This document shows, piece by piece, positions 25,080-33,388 of a stretch of DNA of 64,000 nt. Every line of letters begins with the position of its first letter. The stretch's first letter is position 1. The translations under genes were made by a program, and so were the position numbers. The DNA is from Faecalicatena_A orotica (GTDB lineage Bacteria; Bacillota; Clostridia; Lachnospirales; Lachnospiraceae), in assembly GCF_040545875.1 (NCBI RefSeq), contig NZ_JBEPMR010000002.1. One strand, written 5' to 3'. The notes under the pieces were generated by a model, which searched no databases, was not told the origin of the DNA, and saw only the letters and a program-made list of their open reading frames with translations.

Positions 25080-26036
25080 ATGAAGAACAAAAATATATTA
25101 AAGCAGTTCAGCACAGTGATTATTTTGGTCGTGCTGATTGCATTTTTCTCAATCATGACAGATTCATTTTTAGCGGCGAAAAACATTTTCAATATACTCA
25201 GGCAGGTCGCGGTGCTCAGTATTTTATCCGTAGGGATGACTTTTGTAATTATTTCCGGCGGAATGGACCTTACGGTAGGGTCCCTTCTTGGGCTGACGGG
25301 CGTAATTTGTGCAAAACTTCTGGTGGAAGTAAGGATTGCCCCTGTGCTGGCGATCCTTGTTACACTTCTGGCCGGAGCGGTTTTCGGGACCGTCACGGGT
25401 TTTCTGATCGTGCGGCTGAAAGTATCGGCAATCGTCATTACACTCGGTATGATGACAGTTGCGAGGGGGCTTGCTTATATCATTTCGAGCGGACTTCCTA
25501 TTTATAAAATACCGGAATCTGTCGTAACACTGGGGCAGGGCTACGTGGGCGGAATCCCGGTTCCGGTCATCATTATGCTGGTCATCGTACTCTTCGCAGG
25601 CTTTATCCTGAACCGCTCCTATTTTGGACGGTATATTTACGCGATAGGGGGAAATATAGAGGCCGCGCGGCTGGCGGGTGTATCTGTCGATAAGATTACC
25701 GTTTCCCTCTATTCGATCAGCGGTTTTCTTGCAGGAATCGCAGGTACCATCCTGATGGCGAGGATCAGCTCCGGCGCCCCGGCTTCTGGTACAGGCATGG
25801 AGATAGAGGTCGTGACAGCTGTTGTAATCGGCGGTGTCAGCGTAAACGGCGGAAAAGGGAAGATATCAGGTGCATTCTTAGGAGCCTTAATCATCGGAGT
25901 ACTTGGCACGGGACTGACGATTATGAATATCGGTGAGTACTACCAGCAGGTTGTGAAGGGGCTGGTACTAATCCTTGCGGTTGCCTTTGATGCATTTTCC
26001 AATCGTGAAAAAGTGAAAAAGCTGAAAGCCGATTAA
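25080..26036 (+). CDS. Sugar ABC transporter permease (RbsC-like)
   Basis: A 318-residue, mostly hydrophobic protein with about 8-10 helices. VISGGMDLTVGSLLGLTGV near 58-76 and VIGGVSVNGGKGKISGAFLGAL near 239-260 are signature segments of the RbsC/branched-chain permease family. It starts 16 bases after the ATPase gene with GGGAGGA as ribosome site and probably forms a homodimer. No second permease gene is present, as is normal for RbsC. Confidence 0.9.
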   Translation: MKNKNILKQFSTVIILVVLIAFFSIMTDSFLAAKNIFNILRQVAVLSILSVGMTFVIISGGMDLTVGSLLGLTGVICAKLLVEVRIAPVLAILVTLLAGAVFGTVTGFLIVRLKVSAIVITLGMMTVARGLAYIISSGLPIYKIPESVVTLGQGYVGGIPVPVIIMLVIVLFAGFILNRSYFGRYIYAIGGNIEAARLAGVSVDKITVSLYSISGFLAGIAGTILMARISSGAPASGTGMEIEVVTAVVIGGVSVNGGKGKISGAFLGALIIGVLGTGLTIMNIGEYYQQVVKGLVLILAVAFDAFSNREKVKKLKAD

Positions 26037-26088
26037 GGAAGCTGGCCGAGGGTTTATTTTTAGAATATGTAAAAGAAAGAGGAGTAGC

Positions 26089-26727
26089 ATGAGAACAATA
26101 TTATGTTTCGGAGATTCCAATACATATGGACTGAAATCAGATTTACTGACGCGATATCCAAGAGACGTAAGATGGACAGGAGTCCTGCAAAAGAAATTAG
26201 GCGAAGATTATTACGTCATAGAAGAAGGCTTGGGCGGCAGGACGACTGTGTGGGATGACCCGGTAGAAGAATATAAAAACGGGAAGAAATACCTGCTTCC
26301 CTGTCTGGACAGCCACAAACCGCTGGACCTTGTCATTGTCATGCTGGGAACGAATGATTTAAAGATACGTTTTTCGGTATCGGCATTTGATGTATCGGTG
26401 TCTATGGAAAATCTGATACGGACCATCATAAAATCTGACGCAGGAATCGATTTAAAGGCACCGGAGATTCTGCTTGTCACCCCTGTCCCCATCCACAGTG
26501 TAAACAATCCGGATCTGGACCAAATGCTGGCTGGTGCGGAGGAGAAAAGCAGGATGCTGGCCCACTACTATGAAGAAATTGCGGGAAAGTACGAGATACA
26601 TTACCTGAATCCGGATGGGCGGATCGAGATCAACGACACAGACGGTATTCATTATACGGAAAAGGGGCACAGGCAGATGGCTGATATAATAGAAGAAAAA
26701 ATCAGGGAAATCTTTCCGGAAAATTGA
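26089..26727 (+). CDS. SGNH/GDSL-type esterase or acetylhydrolase
   Basis: The 212-residue protein has the SGNH catalytic blocks: ILCFGDSNTYGL at residues 4-15 (nucleophile Ser), the Gly block EEGLGGRTT near 45-53, VMLGTNDLK near 84-92 (Asn) and DTDGIHYTEKGH near 187-198 with Asp and His. No signal peptide is present, so it acts in the cytoplasm. It follows the ABC permease by 52 bases with GAGGAGT as ribosome site. It may deacylate the imported sugar or glycoside. Similar genes are annotated as arylesterases, but substrates vary widely. Confidence 0.82.
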   Translation: MRTILCFGDSNTYGLKSDLLTRYPRDVRWTGVLQKKLGEDYYVIEEGLGGRTTVWDDPVEEYKNGKKYLLPCLDSHKPLDLVIVMLGTNDLKIRFSVSAFDVSVSMENLIRTIIKSDAGIDLKAPEILLVTPVPIHSVNNPDLDQMLAGAEEKSRMLAHYYEEIAGKYEIHYLNPDGRIEINDTDGIHYTEKGHRQMADIIEEKIREIFPEN

Positions 26728-26747
26728 GCCGCTGTGACGGGGGATGC

Positions 26748-26772
26748 CGGGAGGGGGGAACGCCCTCTCCCG
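26748..26772 (+). terminator. Hairpin after the SGNH hydrolase gene
   Basis: CGGGAGGGGG pairs with CCCTCTCCCG (26763-26772) around a short AACG loop. The following T content is modest, so termination efficiency is uncertain. Confidence 0.45.
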
Positions 26773-26796
26773 CTATGTTTCATTTACAATTTGACT

Positions 26797-26962
26797 CTAG
26801 TGTTACATCCGGCAAGTAATTATACTTCTGCTGTGCCTGCTCCGTGCCATTGCGTCGTTAAAATTCCTAGACGATGGCACCCCATCGCCGTCGGAATTTT
26901 GCCTAGCACTGGCACGAATCATGCATAGCAAAAGTATAATTACTCACTGGATGGAACACTAG
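26797..26962. repeat. 166-base imperfect palindrome (MITE-like foldback element)
   Basis: Two arms of about 80 bases are inverted copies with almost no loop (centre about 26879). Shared blocks include CTAGTGTT at both outer ends, GAGTAATTATACTT-type and CGTGCCA-type stretches, and AAAATTCC near the centre; scattered mismatches show independent drift of the arms. It lies at and inside the 3' end of a decayed RhuM-family gene. No transposase and no clear target duplication were seen. It behaves like a non-autonomous foldback element or a decayed hairpin. Confidence 0.75.
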
Positions 26963-27433
26963 CAAAAACTTATCATAATCAGACATAAACATTCTGTCCT
27001 GTACAATGCGATACCTTTCAAATTCGGTTTCTGCGTGGAGTTTTGCCTGCTCTGCACTTATCTTGCCAGCATCTGTCAGTATCTCATTACCGTTGAATTC
27101 CAAAAATCCATCCAACCTTTTGGCCCAATCCTCCATACTCATGGGAATCTGACGTTCTGCCTGAAGCTCCACATAATCGAGGTATAAGGACACGATTCTT
27201 TCCATATAGGATATTTCTTTATCATTTAAATAATTTTTTGCAATAGTGACATCTGCTTTTACAATTTTTCCTTCTGGAGCGGCTTCCCATGTAGTCAGCC
27301 CCATATGTGCTTTTTCAGCATCTGCACGTTCCACAATCAATTCTGCGGCTGTTATTAAGAATTTCTTAATAACTGAATGGTCTTTCATATCCCCGTCTAG
27401 CTCTTTATTCAACTGCAAAATTTGAAACTTCAT
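26903..27433 (-). pseudogene. Truncated RhuM-family gene interrupted by a palindrome
   Basis: The 176-residue frame matches the C-terminal half of the RhuM (virulence/toxin-associated) family: HMGLTTWEA, DVTIAKNYLNDKEI, MSMEDWAKRLDGFLEFNG and EILTDAGKISAEQAKLHA. Members are about 330 residues, so the N-terminal DNA-binding-like part is missing. From about residue 158 the frame runs into the palindrome, which supplies the last residues VFHPVSNYTFAMHDSCQC, foreign to the family. No ribosome site is evident at the first ATG. It is probably a decayed island gene. RhuM has no certain biochemical role. Confidence 0.75.
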
Positions 27434-27587
27434 CCCTCAATATCCGCAACATATGAAGGAATCGTGATGAATGAACGAAAAAAATTAACTAACAGGCTGT
27501 AAACTAAGCAGATAAATAATTGATTTTTGGGGAAAATATGAGTATACTGTAGGTATAATGTATACAAGATACAAAGGAGGACGAAGG

Positions 27588-28544
27588 ATGAAACGGATAC
27601 CTGACCGTGCGGTACAGCCCGCACAGCCTTCTGATGGGCAGGCGCTTAGAGGAACCCGGAAGAGGATAGAATTAAAGGCACTTGCGAAGATCAATCTGGG
27701 ACTGGATGTTCTCGGGAGAAGGGAGAATGGTTACCATGATGTGCGTATGGTGATGCAGTCCATTTACCTGTATGATGATGTGAAAATTGAGCGGACGAAG
27801 AACCCGGGTGTTGAAGTGAGTACGAACCTGTATTTTCTTCCTACGGATGAGAATAATATTGCATACAAGGCAGCTAAAATGTTGATTGAGGAATTCCAGA
27901 TAAACGAAGGTGTTGTCATTACTCTGGATAAGCATATCCCGGTGGCAGCCGGTATGGCCGGGGGAAGCTCCAATGCGGCAGCGGTACTGTTCGGGATGAA
28001 TAAGATGTTCGGGCTTGGCCTGTCCCAGAAGGAACTGATGGAGAGAGGCGTGAAGCTGGGGGCGGATGTACCGTACTGCATCATGCGCGGGACCGTACTG
28101 GCGGAAGGAATCGGGGAGGAACTAACCGTTCTGCCTGCGATGCCGAAATGCACCGTTCTTGTTGCGAAGCCCGCAATCAGTGTTTCTACAAAAGTGGTCT
28201 ATGAAGCGCTGGATTCAAAAGAGATTGTGGAGCATCCGGACATCGATGCCCTGATTTCCGGTCTGGAGAAGGGCAGCCTGCATGAAGTGGCGGCAGCGAT
28301 GGGGAATGTTCTGGAGGATGTGACGATCCCCATGTACCCGGTCATCGAAGAGATCAAGAACGAAATGAAGGCACAGGGTGCCCTGAATGCGATGATGAGC
28401 GGGAGCGGACCGACCGTTTTCGGGTTGTTTGAGAACAAGGCGCAGGCAAGGAAAGCACAGGATAAGATTAGAGAAAAAGCACTGGCAAAGCAGGTGTATG
28501 TGACGAACATACATGGTGCAAGGAGGAACGAATATGGAGCCTAA
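27588..28544 (+). CDS. ispE: 4-diphosphocytidyl-2-C-methyl-D-erythritol kinase
   Basis: A 318-residue GHMP kinase that phosphorylates CDP-methylerythritol in the non-mevalonate isoprenoid pathway. KALAKINLGLDVLGRRENGY (about 28-47), the P-loop AGMAGGSSNAAAVLFGM near 120-136 and MSGSGPTVFGLF near 280-291 are diagnostic. ATG 27588 follows AAAGGAGG (27573-27580) by 7 bases; an earlier ATG at 27558 overlaps a TATAAT box. An N-terminal 20-residue extension rich in Pro, Gln and Arg before the conserved core is unusual. It overlaps the GntR gene by 11 bases. Confidence 0.92.
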   Translation: MKRIPDRAVQPAQPSDGQALRGTRKRIELKALAKINLGLDVLGRRENGYHDVRMVMQSIYLYDDVKIERTKNPGVEVSTNLYFLPTDENNIAYKAAKMLIEEFQINEGVVITLDKHIPVAAGMAGGSSNAAAVLFGMNKMFGLGLSQKELMERGVKLGADVPYCIMRGTVLAEGIGEELTVLPAMPKCTVLVAKPAISVSTKVVYEALDSKEIVEHPDIDALISGLEKGSLHEVAAAMGNVLEDVTIPMYPVIEEIKNEMKAQGALNAMMSGSGPTVFGLFENKAQARKAQDKIREKALAKQVYVTNIHGARRNEYGA

Positions 28545-29211
28545 ATTCGAAGTAAATATCAATGAATACCTCCCGCTTCGGGATGTTGTTTTCAATACGC
28601 TGAGACAGGCTATCCTGCGGGGAGAACTTAAGCCCGGAGAACGTCTGATGGAGATTCAGCTTGCCAACAAGCTGGGGGTGAGCCGGACACCAATCCGTGA
28701 GGCAATCCGCAAGCTGGAGCTGGAAGGCCTCGTCCTGATGATCCCGAGGAAAGGGGCCGAAGTCGCGGAGATTACGGAAAAGAACTTAAGAGATGTTCTG
28801 GAGGTCAGGGGGGCGTTGGAAGAACTGGCGATCCGCCTCGCCTGTGACCGGATTGATAAAGAAGGAATCGAGAACCTGAAGCAGGCGGCCAAAGATTTCG
28901 AAGGAGTATTGGACAGTGAGGACATTACGCGGATTGCCGAGGCCGATGTGGCATTTCATGACATCATATATCTCGCAACGGACAATGAGAGACTAATCCA
29001 GCTGCTGAATAACCTGCGTGAGCAGATGTACCGCTACCGCGTCGAATATCTGAAACAAAAAGAATGCCACTCAAAGCTTCTGGCAGAACATCAGGACATG
29101 ATATGTGCAATCGAACAGGGGGACAGTGACCGCGCAGCCGACATCACAAGCCAGCACATCGAGAACCAGGTAGAGGCAGTAATCGACATCCTGAGGAACA
29201 AAAACGAATAA
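28534..29211 (+). CDS. GntR/FadR-family transcriptional regulator
   Basis: A 225-residue regulator. The winged-helix segment QAILRGELKPGERLMEIQLA with GVSRTPIREAIRKLE (residues about 20-60) and an all-helical FCD ligand domain (about 85-215) place it in the FadR subfamily. ATG 28534 follows AAGGAGG; the gene starts inside the end of ispE. FCD domains usually bind a metal and a carboxylic acid; here the target is unknown. Co-transcription with ispE is common in Lachnospiraceae-like genomes as far as I recall. Confidence 0.85.
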   Translation: MEPKFEVNINEYLPLRDVVFNTLRQAILRGELKPGERLMEIQLANKLGVSRTPIREAIRKLELEGLVLMIPRKGAEVAEITEKNLRDVLEVRGALEELAIRLACDRIDKEGIENLKQAAKDFEGVLDSEDITRIAEADVAFHDIIYLATDNERLIQLLNNLREQMYRYRVEYLKQKECHSKLLAEHQDMICAIEQGDSDRAADITSQHIENQVEAVIDILRNKNE

Positions 29212-29240
29212 AAAATGAGAATATTCTGAAAACGGAGCGC

Positions 29241-29260
29241 AAAGGGGTCAGACCCCTTTG
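29241..29260. repeat. AAAGGGGTC palindrome, copy 1
   Basis: AAAGGGGTC, a central A, then GACCCCTTT. Flanking CGGAG and CTCCG extend the stem outside. It lies between the GntR gene and spoIIR. The same core occurs at about 32085 and 43148. Confidence 0.85.
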
Positions 29261-29361
29261 AAATTCTCCGCTAAAATATGTTTATATCAATGTATAATTG
29301 TATGAGTTCTGTTAATACTTCCTATATCAATCAGATATCAATTAGACGGAGGGAGTTACAT

Positions 29362-30006
29362 ATGGACAGAACTTATTATATAGACAGACGCGCAAACAGG
29401 ATTATTTTAATCCTTGCGGTTATAGTGGCAACATTGATTATGGGATTTATTACATGGCGCATGCAGCTGACGGCCCGGGCGGAGACGCAGGAGCATCTTG
29501 CCTCGGAGGTGCTGCGGTTCCACATTCTGGCGAACAGCGACAGTGATGAGGATCAGGCGCTTAAGATGGAGGTCAAGGAACAGGTGCTTGCGTATTTGAA
29601 GGATGCGGTGCCCGAAGGCCTTGATGTGGATGAAACGAAGGAATGGATGCGCAGGCATACGGATGATCTGGAGCACATTGCGGCTCTGACAATTGAAAAT
29701 GAAGGGAAGGACTACACGGTAAGTGCGGCGGTGACGACCTGCTATTTCCCAGATAAGACATATGGGGACGTGACTTTTCCGGCAGGTAATTATGAGGCTC
29801 TGCGAATAGAAATCGGCGCTGCCAAAGGGCATAACTGGTGGTGTGTCCTGTATCCGAACCTTTGTTTTTTAGATGCGGCAAATGCGGTCGTACCGGATGA
29901 AGGAAAAGAAGAACTGAAGAATGTGCTGACAGAGGATGAGTATTCGCAGGTGACGGCACAATCGGACTTTAAGATAAAATGGTATTTTCTGGAGAGCTTA
30001 AAATAG
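29362..30006 (+). CDS. spoIIR: Stage II sporulation protein R
   Basis: A 214-residue protein with an N-terminal membrane segment (about 16-36) and the SpoIIR core LRFHILANSDSDEDQALKME (about 50-70), FPAGNYEALRIEIGAAKGHN near 140-160 and WWCVLYPNLCF. SpoIIR is made in the forespore and signals across the septum to activate the pro-sigma-E protease SpoIIGA. The frame extends upstream to 29278, but GGAGGGAG (29349-29356) before ATG 29362 fixes the start. No convincing sigma-F promoter was identified; copy 1 of the palindrome lies upstream. Confidence 0.9.
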   Translation: MDRTYYIDRRANRIILILAVIVATLIMGFITWRMQLTARAETQEHLASEVLRFHILANSDSDEDQALKMEVKEQVLAYLKDAVPEGLDVDETKEWMRRHTDDLEHIAALTIENEGKDYTVSAAVTTCYFPDKTYGDVTFPAGNYEALRIEIGAAKGHNWWCVLYPNLCFLDAANAVVPDEGKEELKNVLTEDEYSQVTAQSDFKIKWYFLESLK

Positions 30007-30033
30007 GACTCCGGTAACCATACGGAGGGGAAA

Positions 30034-31221
30034 ATGACTGAGTTTTTAGTAAAACGTTTTGTAAAAGATTATGAGAATGTGGAAAAGGTGTCCGTGCGTA
30101 CAGCTTATGGTGTATTATCCAGTATCGTGGGCATCTTTTGTAATGTTTTTTTATTTGTAGTTAAATTTGTCATCGGGCTTGCCCTGCACAGTGTTGCCGT
30201 CACGGCGGATGCATTCAACAACCTGTCGGACGCGGGCTCCTCGGTAATCAGTTTTATTGGTGTGAAAATGGCCGGAAAACCGGCTGATGAGGACCACCCG
30301 TTCGGGCATGGCAGGGTGGAGTACATAGCAGCACTTGTAGTGGCATTTCTTGTGCTGGAAGTTGGTTTTACCTTTTTAAAAGATTCATTGTCAAAAATAC
30401 GGACGCCGGAGATGCTGAATTTCCAACTCGTATCTGTAATTATCCTGCTGCTTTCGATCGGTGTGAAACTGTGGCTGGGCGTTTTCAACAGGAAATTGGG
30501 GCAGAAAATAGATTCCAAAGTGATGATGGCTGTCTTTACTGATTCTATGGGAGATGTTATCACAACAGGGGCAACAATTGTTTCTGTCGTATTTTTTGCG
30601 CTGACAGGAATCAACATCGATGGATTTGTCGGAGTCGGAGTCGCCCTTGTCGTGATGTGGGCAGGCGTCGGTATCGCGAAGGATACACTGGAGCCTTTAA
30701 TCGGTGAGGCGGTAGACCCGGACCTTTATACAAAAATTAAGAGGTTTGTTGAAAAGTATGAAGGGATTGAAGGTACGCACGACCTGATCGTACATAATTA
30801 TGGACCTAACCGGAGCATGGCGTCCATCCATGCGGAAGTTCCGAATAATGTGAATATCGAGATATCACATGAGATCATAGACCGGATAGAAAGAGATGCA
30901 ATCGACCAGCTGGGGATATTCCTCGTTGTACATATGGACCCGATTGAGACGCAGGACGAAGAGGTACTGAAAATCCGCAGGCAGGTGGAGGGAGCGCTGA
31001 ACGGACTGGACGCGAACTGCACCATCCATGATTTCAGGCTGGTTGAAGGGCAGGAGCAGATCAATCTGATCTTTGACATGGTTGTTCCGATTACCTACAG
31101 CGACAGCCAGAAAAGAGAACTCCATGAAAAACTTGCTGCAAGGCTTAGGGAGACGGACTACCGGTATCGTTGCGTAATTACAATGGAGCACACTTTTGTG
31201 TCTGGGAAAAACGAAGACTGA
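30034..31221 (+). CDS. Cation diffusion facilitator (metal exporter)
   Basis: A 395-residue CDF transporter with six helices and a cytoplasmic C-terminal metal-binding domain. HSVAVTADAFNNLSDAGSS near 52-70 and FTDSMGDVITTGA near 168-180 carry the paired Asp metal sites; HPFGHGRVEY near 89-98 is also conserved. It exports Zn2+, Mn2+ or Fe2+ in exchange for protons. The long C-terminal part (about 290-395), beyond the usual domain, appears to be a second ferredoxin-like fold (AALNGLDANCTIHDFRLV). ACGGAGGGG precedes ATG 30034, and the neighbour encodes a thioesterase. Confidence 0.88.
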   Translation: MTEFLVKRFVKDYENVEKVSVRTAYGVLSSIVGIFCNVFLFVVKFVIGLALHSVAVTADAFNNLSDAGSSVISFIGVKMAGKPADEDHPFGHGRVEYIAALVVAFLVLEVGFTFLKDSLSKIRTPEMLNFQLVSVIILLLSIGVKLWLGVFNRKLGQKIDSKVMMAVFTDSMGDVITTGATIVSVVFFALTGINIDGFVGVGVALVVMWAGVGIAKDTLEPLIGEAVDPDLYTKIKRFVEKYEGIEGTHDLIVHNYGPNRSMASIHAEVPNNVNIEISHEIIDRIERDAIDQLGIFLVVHMDPIETQDEEVLKIRRQVEGALNGLDANCTIHDFRLVEGQEQINLIFDMVVPITYSDSQKRELHEKLAARLRETDYRYRCVITMEHTFVSGKNED

Positions 31222-31245
31222 TGAACAGGAAAGAAGGAGAAAGAT

Positions 31246-31947
31246 ATGTATTCATTTGACAGCAGAGTAAGATACAGTGAAATAGACCACCGCGGGACAC
31301 TGACCCTTCCCGGACTCATCAATTATTTTCAGGACTGCAGTACCTTCCAGTCAGAGGACATTGGTCTGGGGCTTGGAGTATTGAAGGAGAGGAAAAAGGC
31401 ATGGATTCTTTCCTATTGGCAGGTGATCGTAGAGCGTTTCCCGAAGATGGGGGAACAGATCACGGTAGGGACATTTGCTACCGGATTCAAAGGCCTGTAT
31501 GGTGACCGTAATTTCATCATGAAGGATGAAGCCGGAAACAGAATCGCCTATGCCAACTCTGTCTGGGTGTTTATGGATACTGAGAAGGGACGTCCGGCAA
31601 AACCGGGGGAAGAGGATATCGTGCCTTACGGAATGGAGCCGCCGCTTGATATGGAATATGAAGGACGGAAGATTAAACTGCCGGAGACAAGCGAAAGCCT
31701 GCCCTCATTTCCAGTCCGCAAATATCATATTGATACAAACGAACACGTGAATAACTGCCAGTACGTCCAGATGGCGCTGGAGATACTGCCGGAGGATATG
31801 AAACTGCACCAGCTCCGTGTTGAGTATAAGAAGTCAGCCGTCCTTGGAGATGTCATTTACCCGAAAACGGCATATGAAGCGGACCGGACAGTCGTGGAAC
31901 TTTGTGACGCAGACGGAAAGCTCTATGCAGTGATAGAATTCAAATAG
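31246..31947 (+). CDS. Acyl-ACP thioesterase (Fat-type)
   Basis: A 233-residue double hot-dog thioesterase. RYSEIDHRGTLTLPGLINYFQD (residues 8-29) begins the first domain and KYHIDTNEHVNNCQYVQMALE near 155-175 the second, with the Asn-x-His catalytic pattern DTNEHVNN. These bacterial Fat enzymes release free fatty acids from acyl-carrier protein. The gene starts 24 bases after the CDF gene with AAGGAG as ribosome site and ends before a terminator. It probably trims membrane lipid acyl chains. The chain length preference is unknown. Confidence 0.87.
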   Translation: MYSFDSRVRYSEIDHRGTLTLPGLINYFQDCSTFQSEDIGLGLGVLKERKKAWILSYWQVIVERFPKMGEQITVGTFATGFKGLYGDRNFIMKDEAGNRIAYANSVWVFMDTEKGRPAKPGEEDIVPYGMEPPLDMEYEGRKIKLPETSESLPSFPVRKYHIDTNEHVNNCQYVQMALEILPEDMKLHQLRVEYKKSAVLGDVIYPKTAYEADRTVVELCDADGKLYAVIEFK

Positions 31948-31960
31948 TGAGAAAAAAACC

Positions 31961-32012
31961 AGCAGCATAACCTGAAGGGGATAAAAAACCCGGAAAGGTT
32001 TTGCTGCTTTTT
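31961..32012 (+). terminator. Terminator after the thioesterase gene
   Basis: AGCAGCATAACC at the left pairs with GGTTTTGCTGCT (about 31997-32008) and is followed by TTTT. Confidence 0.7.
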
Positions 32013-32072
32013 AGCTTATTAACCCGCACATTTGCCGGTTGTGAAACGTTAATCGTATTGTATGAATAGTTT

Positions 32073-32141
32073 GGGAATTGCCGTAGGGGTCAGACCCCTT
32101 TGCAAAAGGGTCTGACCCCCACGCAACTCCCGCACAATTCC
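32073..32141. repeat. AAAGGGGTC palindrome, copy 2, as a long hairpin
   Basis: Two inverted copies of the GGGGTCAGACCCC-type core form arms (about 32085-32101 and 32104-32120) around a TGC centre. Outer blocks GGGAATTG (32073-32080) and CAATTCC (32135-32141) also pair. The whole forms a nearly 70-base hairpin that ends 29 bases before the GTG start of the sigma gene. Confidence 0.8.
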
Positions 32142-32170
32142 TACAATTAGCAGAAAGGAGGATTTCCCGC

Positions 32171-32626
32171 GTGTATACAGGTCTGGAGGAGGATTACGAC
32201 AAGGTTTACCGGTATTGTTATATGAAGCTTCGGCATCGTCAGACTGCAGAAGACATAACGCAGGAAACGTTTCTTCGCTTTCTGGAGGACTGCAATTATA
32301 AGGAAACAGGCAGGCGCCTGCCGTTTCTTTATACGATTGCAAGGAATAAGTGCATCGACTACTGCCGTTTGAGAAAAATGGCAGAGCTTACAGAAGATGC
32401 GGCATTATATGACTGCGGGAGTCAAAACACGGAGGTTAGGATTGACCTGCAGCGTGCGCTTGAGAAACTGGAGCAGGAGGAACAGGAGCTCATTTTCCTG
32501 CGTTATGTAAATGAAGTTTCTGTGAATGATATCAGCAAGATTCTGAATATTTCCCGTTTTTCCGTGCGCAGGAAAACGCAGAATTGTCTGAAAAAATTAA
32601 AATCAATTATGGGAGAGTTTTATTAA
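32171..32626 (+). CDS. ECF-type sigma factor, sigma-70 family
   Basis: A 151-residue protein with regions 2 and 4 only: DITQETFLRFLEDC near 34-47, PFLYTIARNKCIDYCR near 56-71 for region 2, and LEQEEQELIFLRYVNEVS then ISKILNISRFSVRRK (about 103-137) for region 4. The start is GTG 32171 behind GAAAGGAGG. It leads a four-gene operon with a membrane protein and an ABC pair, so it probably responds to a surface signal such as antimicrobial peptides and turns on that transporter. Confidence 0.85.
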   Translation: MYTGLEEDYDKVYRYCYMKLRHRQTAEDITQETFLRFLEDCNYKETGRRLPFLYTIARNKCIDYCRLRKMAELTEDAALYDCGSQNTEVRIDLQRALEKLEQEEQELIFLRYVNEVSVNDISKILNISRFSVRRKTQNCLKKLKSIMGEFY

Positions 32627-32650
32627 ACGGCTGTGAAAGGAGGAATCATT

Positions 32651-33388
32651 ATGGACAGGAGATTCAGGGAAGAACTGAAACAAATATATCAGACTCCGGA
32701 CCCTGTGGGAAAGGATGCTTTCCTTCAGGAATTGGAGCAGAAGGCACAGAGAAGCCCGGAAATGTCAGGAATTTCGTTTCTTGGATTTCTGGGATATCAG
32801 GTTCCCTACATCAGTATCTGGAACTGGCTGCTTGGGGCATCTGTGTTCGCACTGACCCTTTTAAGTGTCCGGTATGCAGATGGGAAAGCCGTCTGGGCTG
32901 CGGCATCATTTGTACCGTTTCTGGCACTTGCGGCAGTATCCGAAAGCGGCCGTTCCATGCAGTACGGCATGGACGAACTGGAACTTTCGGCAAGATACTG
33001 CCTGAAAACAGTAGTTACTGCAAAGATCTTTATTATGGGGATCAGCAACCTTATTGTGCTGCTGGCGTGCATACTGGCAGTGGAGGCTGGTAACCGGACA
33101 GGAATCATTTTGAACGGGATCACGATCATGTTCCCTTATCTGGTAACCGCATTTTTAAATTTATGGATTGTCAGGAAAATACATGGAAAAGAAAGTATTT
33201 ATGTCTGTCTCGGAGTCTCGGCCATTGTCAGCGGGGCAAATGTCATAAACGGGGTCATGGAACGGTTTGTGCTTTATGATTACCTGGGCACGGCAGGTAT
33301 GCTGGTTCTGTTTCTGGCAGCAGTGCTGCTGACAGGAAGAGAATGCATCAAATTCATGAGACAATCGGAGGAGTATGTATGGAATTAG
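32651..33388 (+). CDS. Polytopic membrane protein, possible anti-sigma partner
   Basis: A 245-residue protein of no family that I recognise. The first 50 residues are cytoplasmic and charged (RRFREELKQIYQTPDPVGK), followed by about six hydrophobic helices from about residue 57 to 235. ATG 32651 lies 7 bases after AAAGGAGG. It is between the sigma gene and an ABC transporter, overlapping the ATPase gene by 10 bases. Position and a cytoplasmic N-terminal domain suit an anti-sigma factor, but no zinc-finger His-Cys motif is visible, so this is context only. Confidence 0.6.
   Translation: MDRRFREELKQIYQTPDPVGKDAFLQELEQKAQRSPEMSGISFLGFLGYQVPYISIWNWLLGASVFALTLLSVRYADGKAVWAAASFVPFLALAAVSESGRSMQYGMDELELSARYCLKTVVTAKIFIMGISNLIVLLACILAVEAGNRTGIILNGITIMFPYLVTAFLNLWIVRKIHGKESIYVCLGVSAIVSGANVINGVMERFVLYDYLGTAGMLVLFLAAVLLTGRECIKFMRQSEEYVWN

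Noticed and set aside
26797..26962. CRISPR array or tRNA in the repetitive gap before rhuM
   Set aside because: There is a single inverted repeat with no direct repeats of regular spacing and no cloverleaf.
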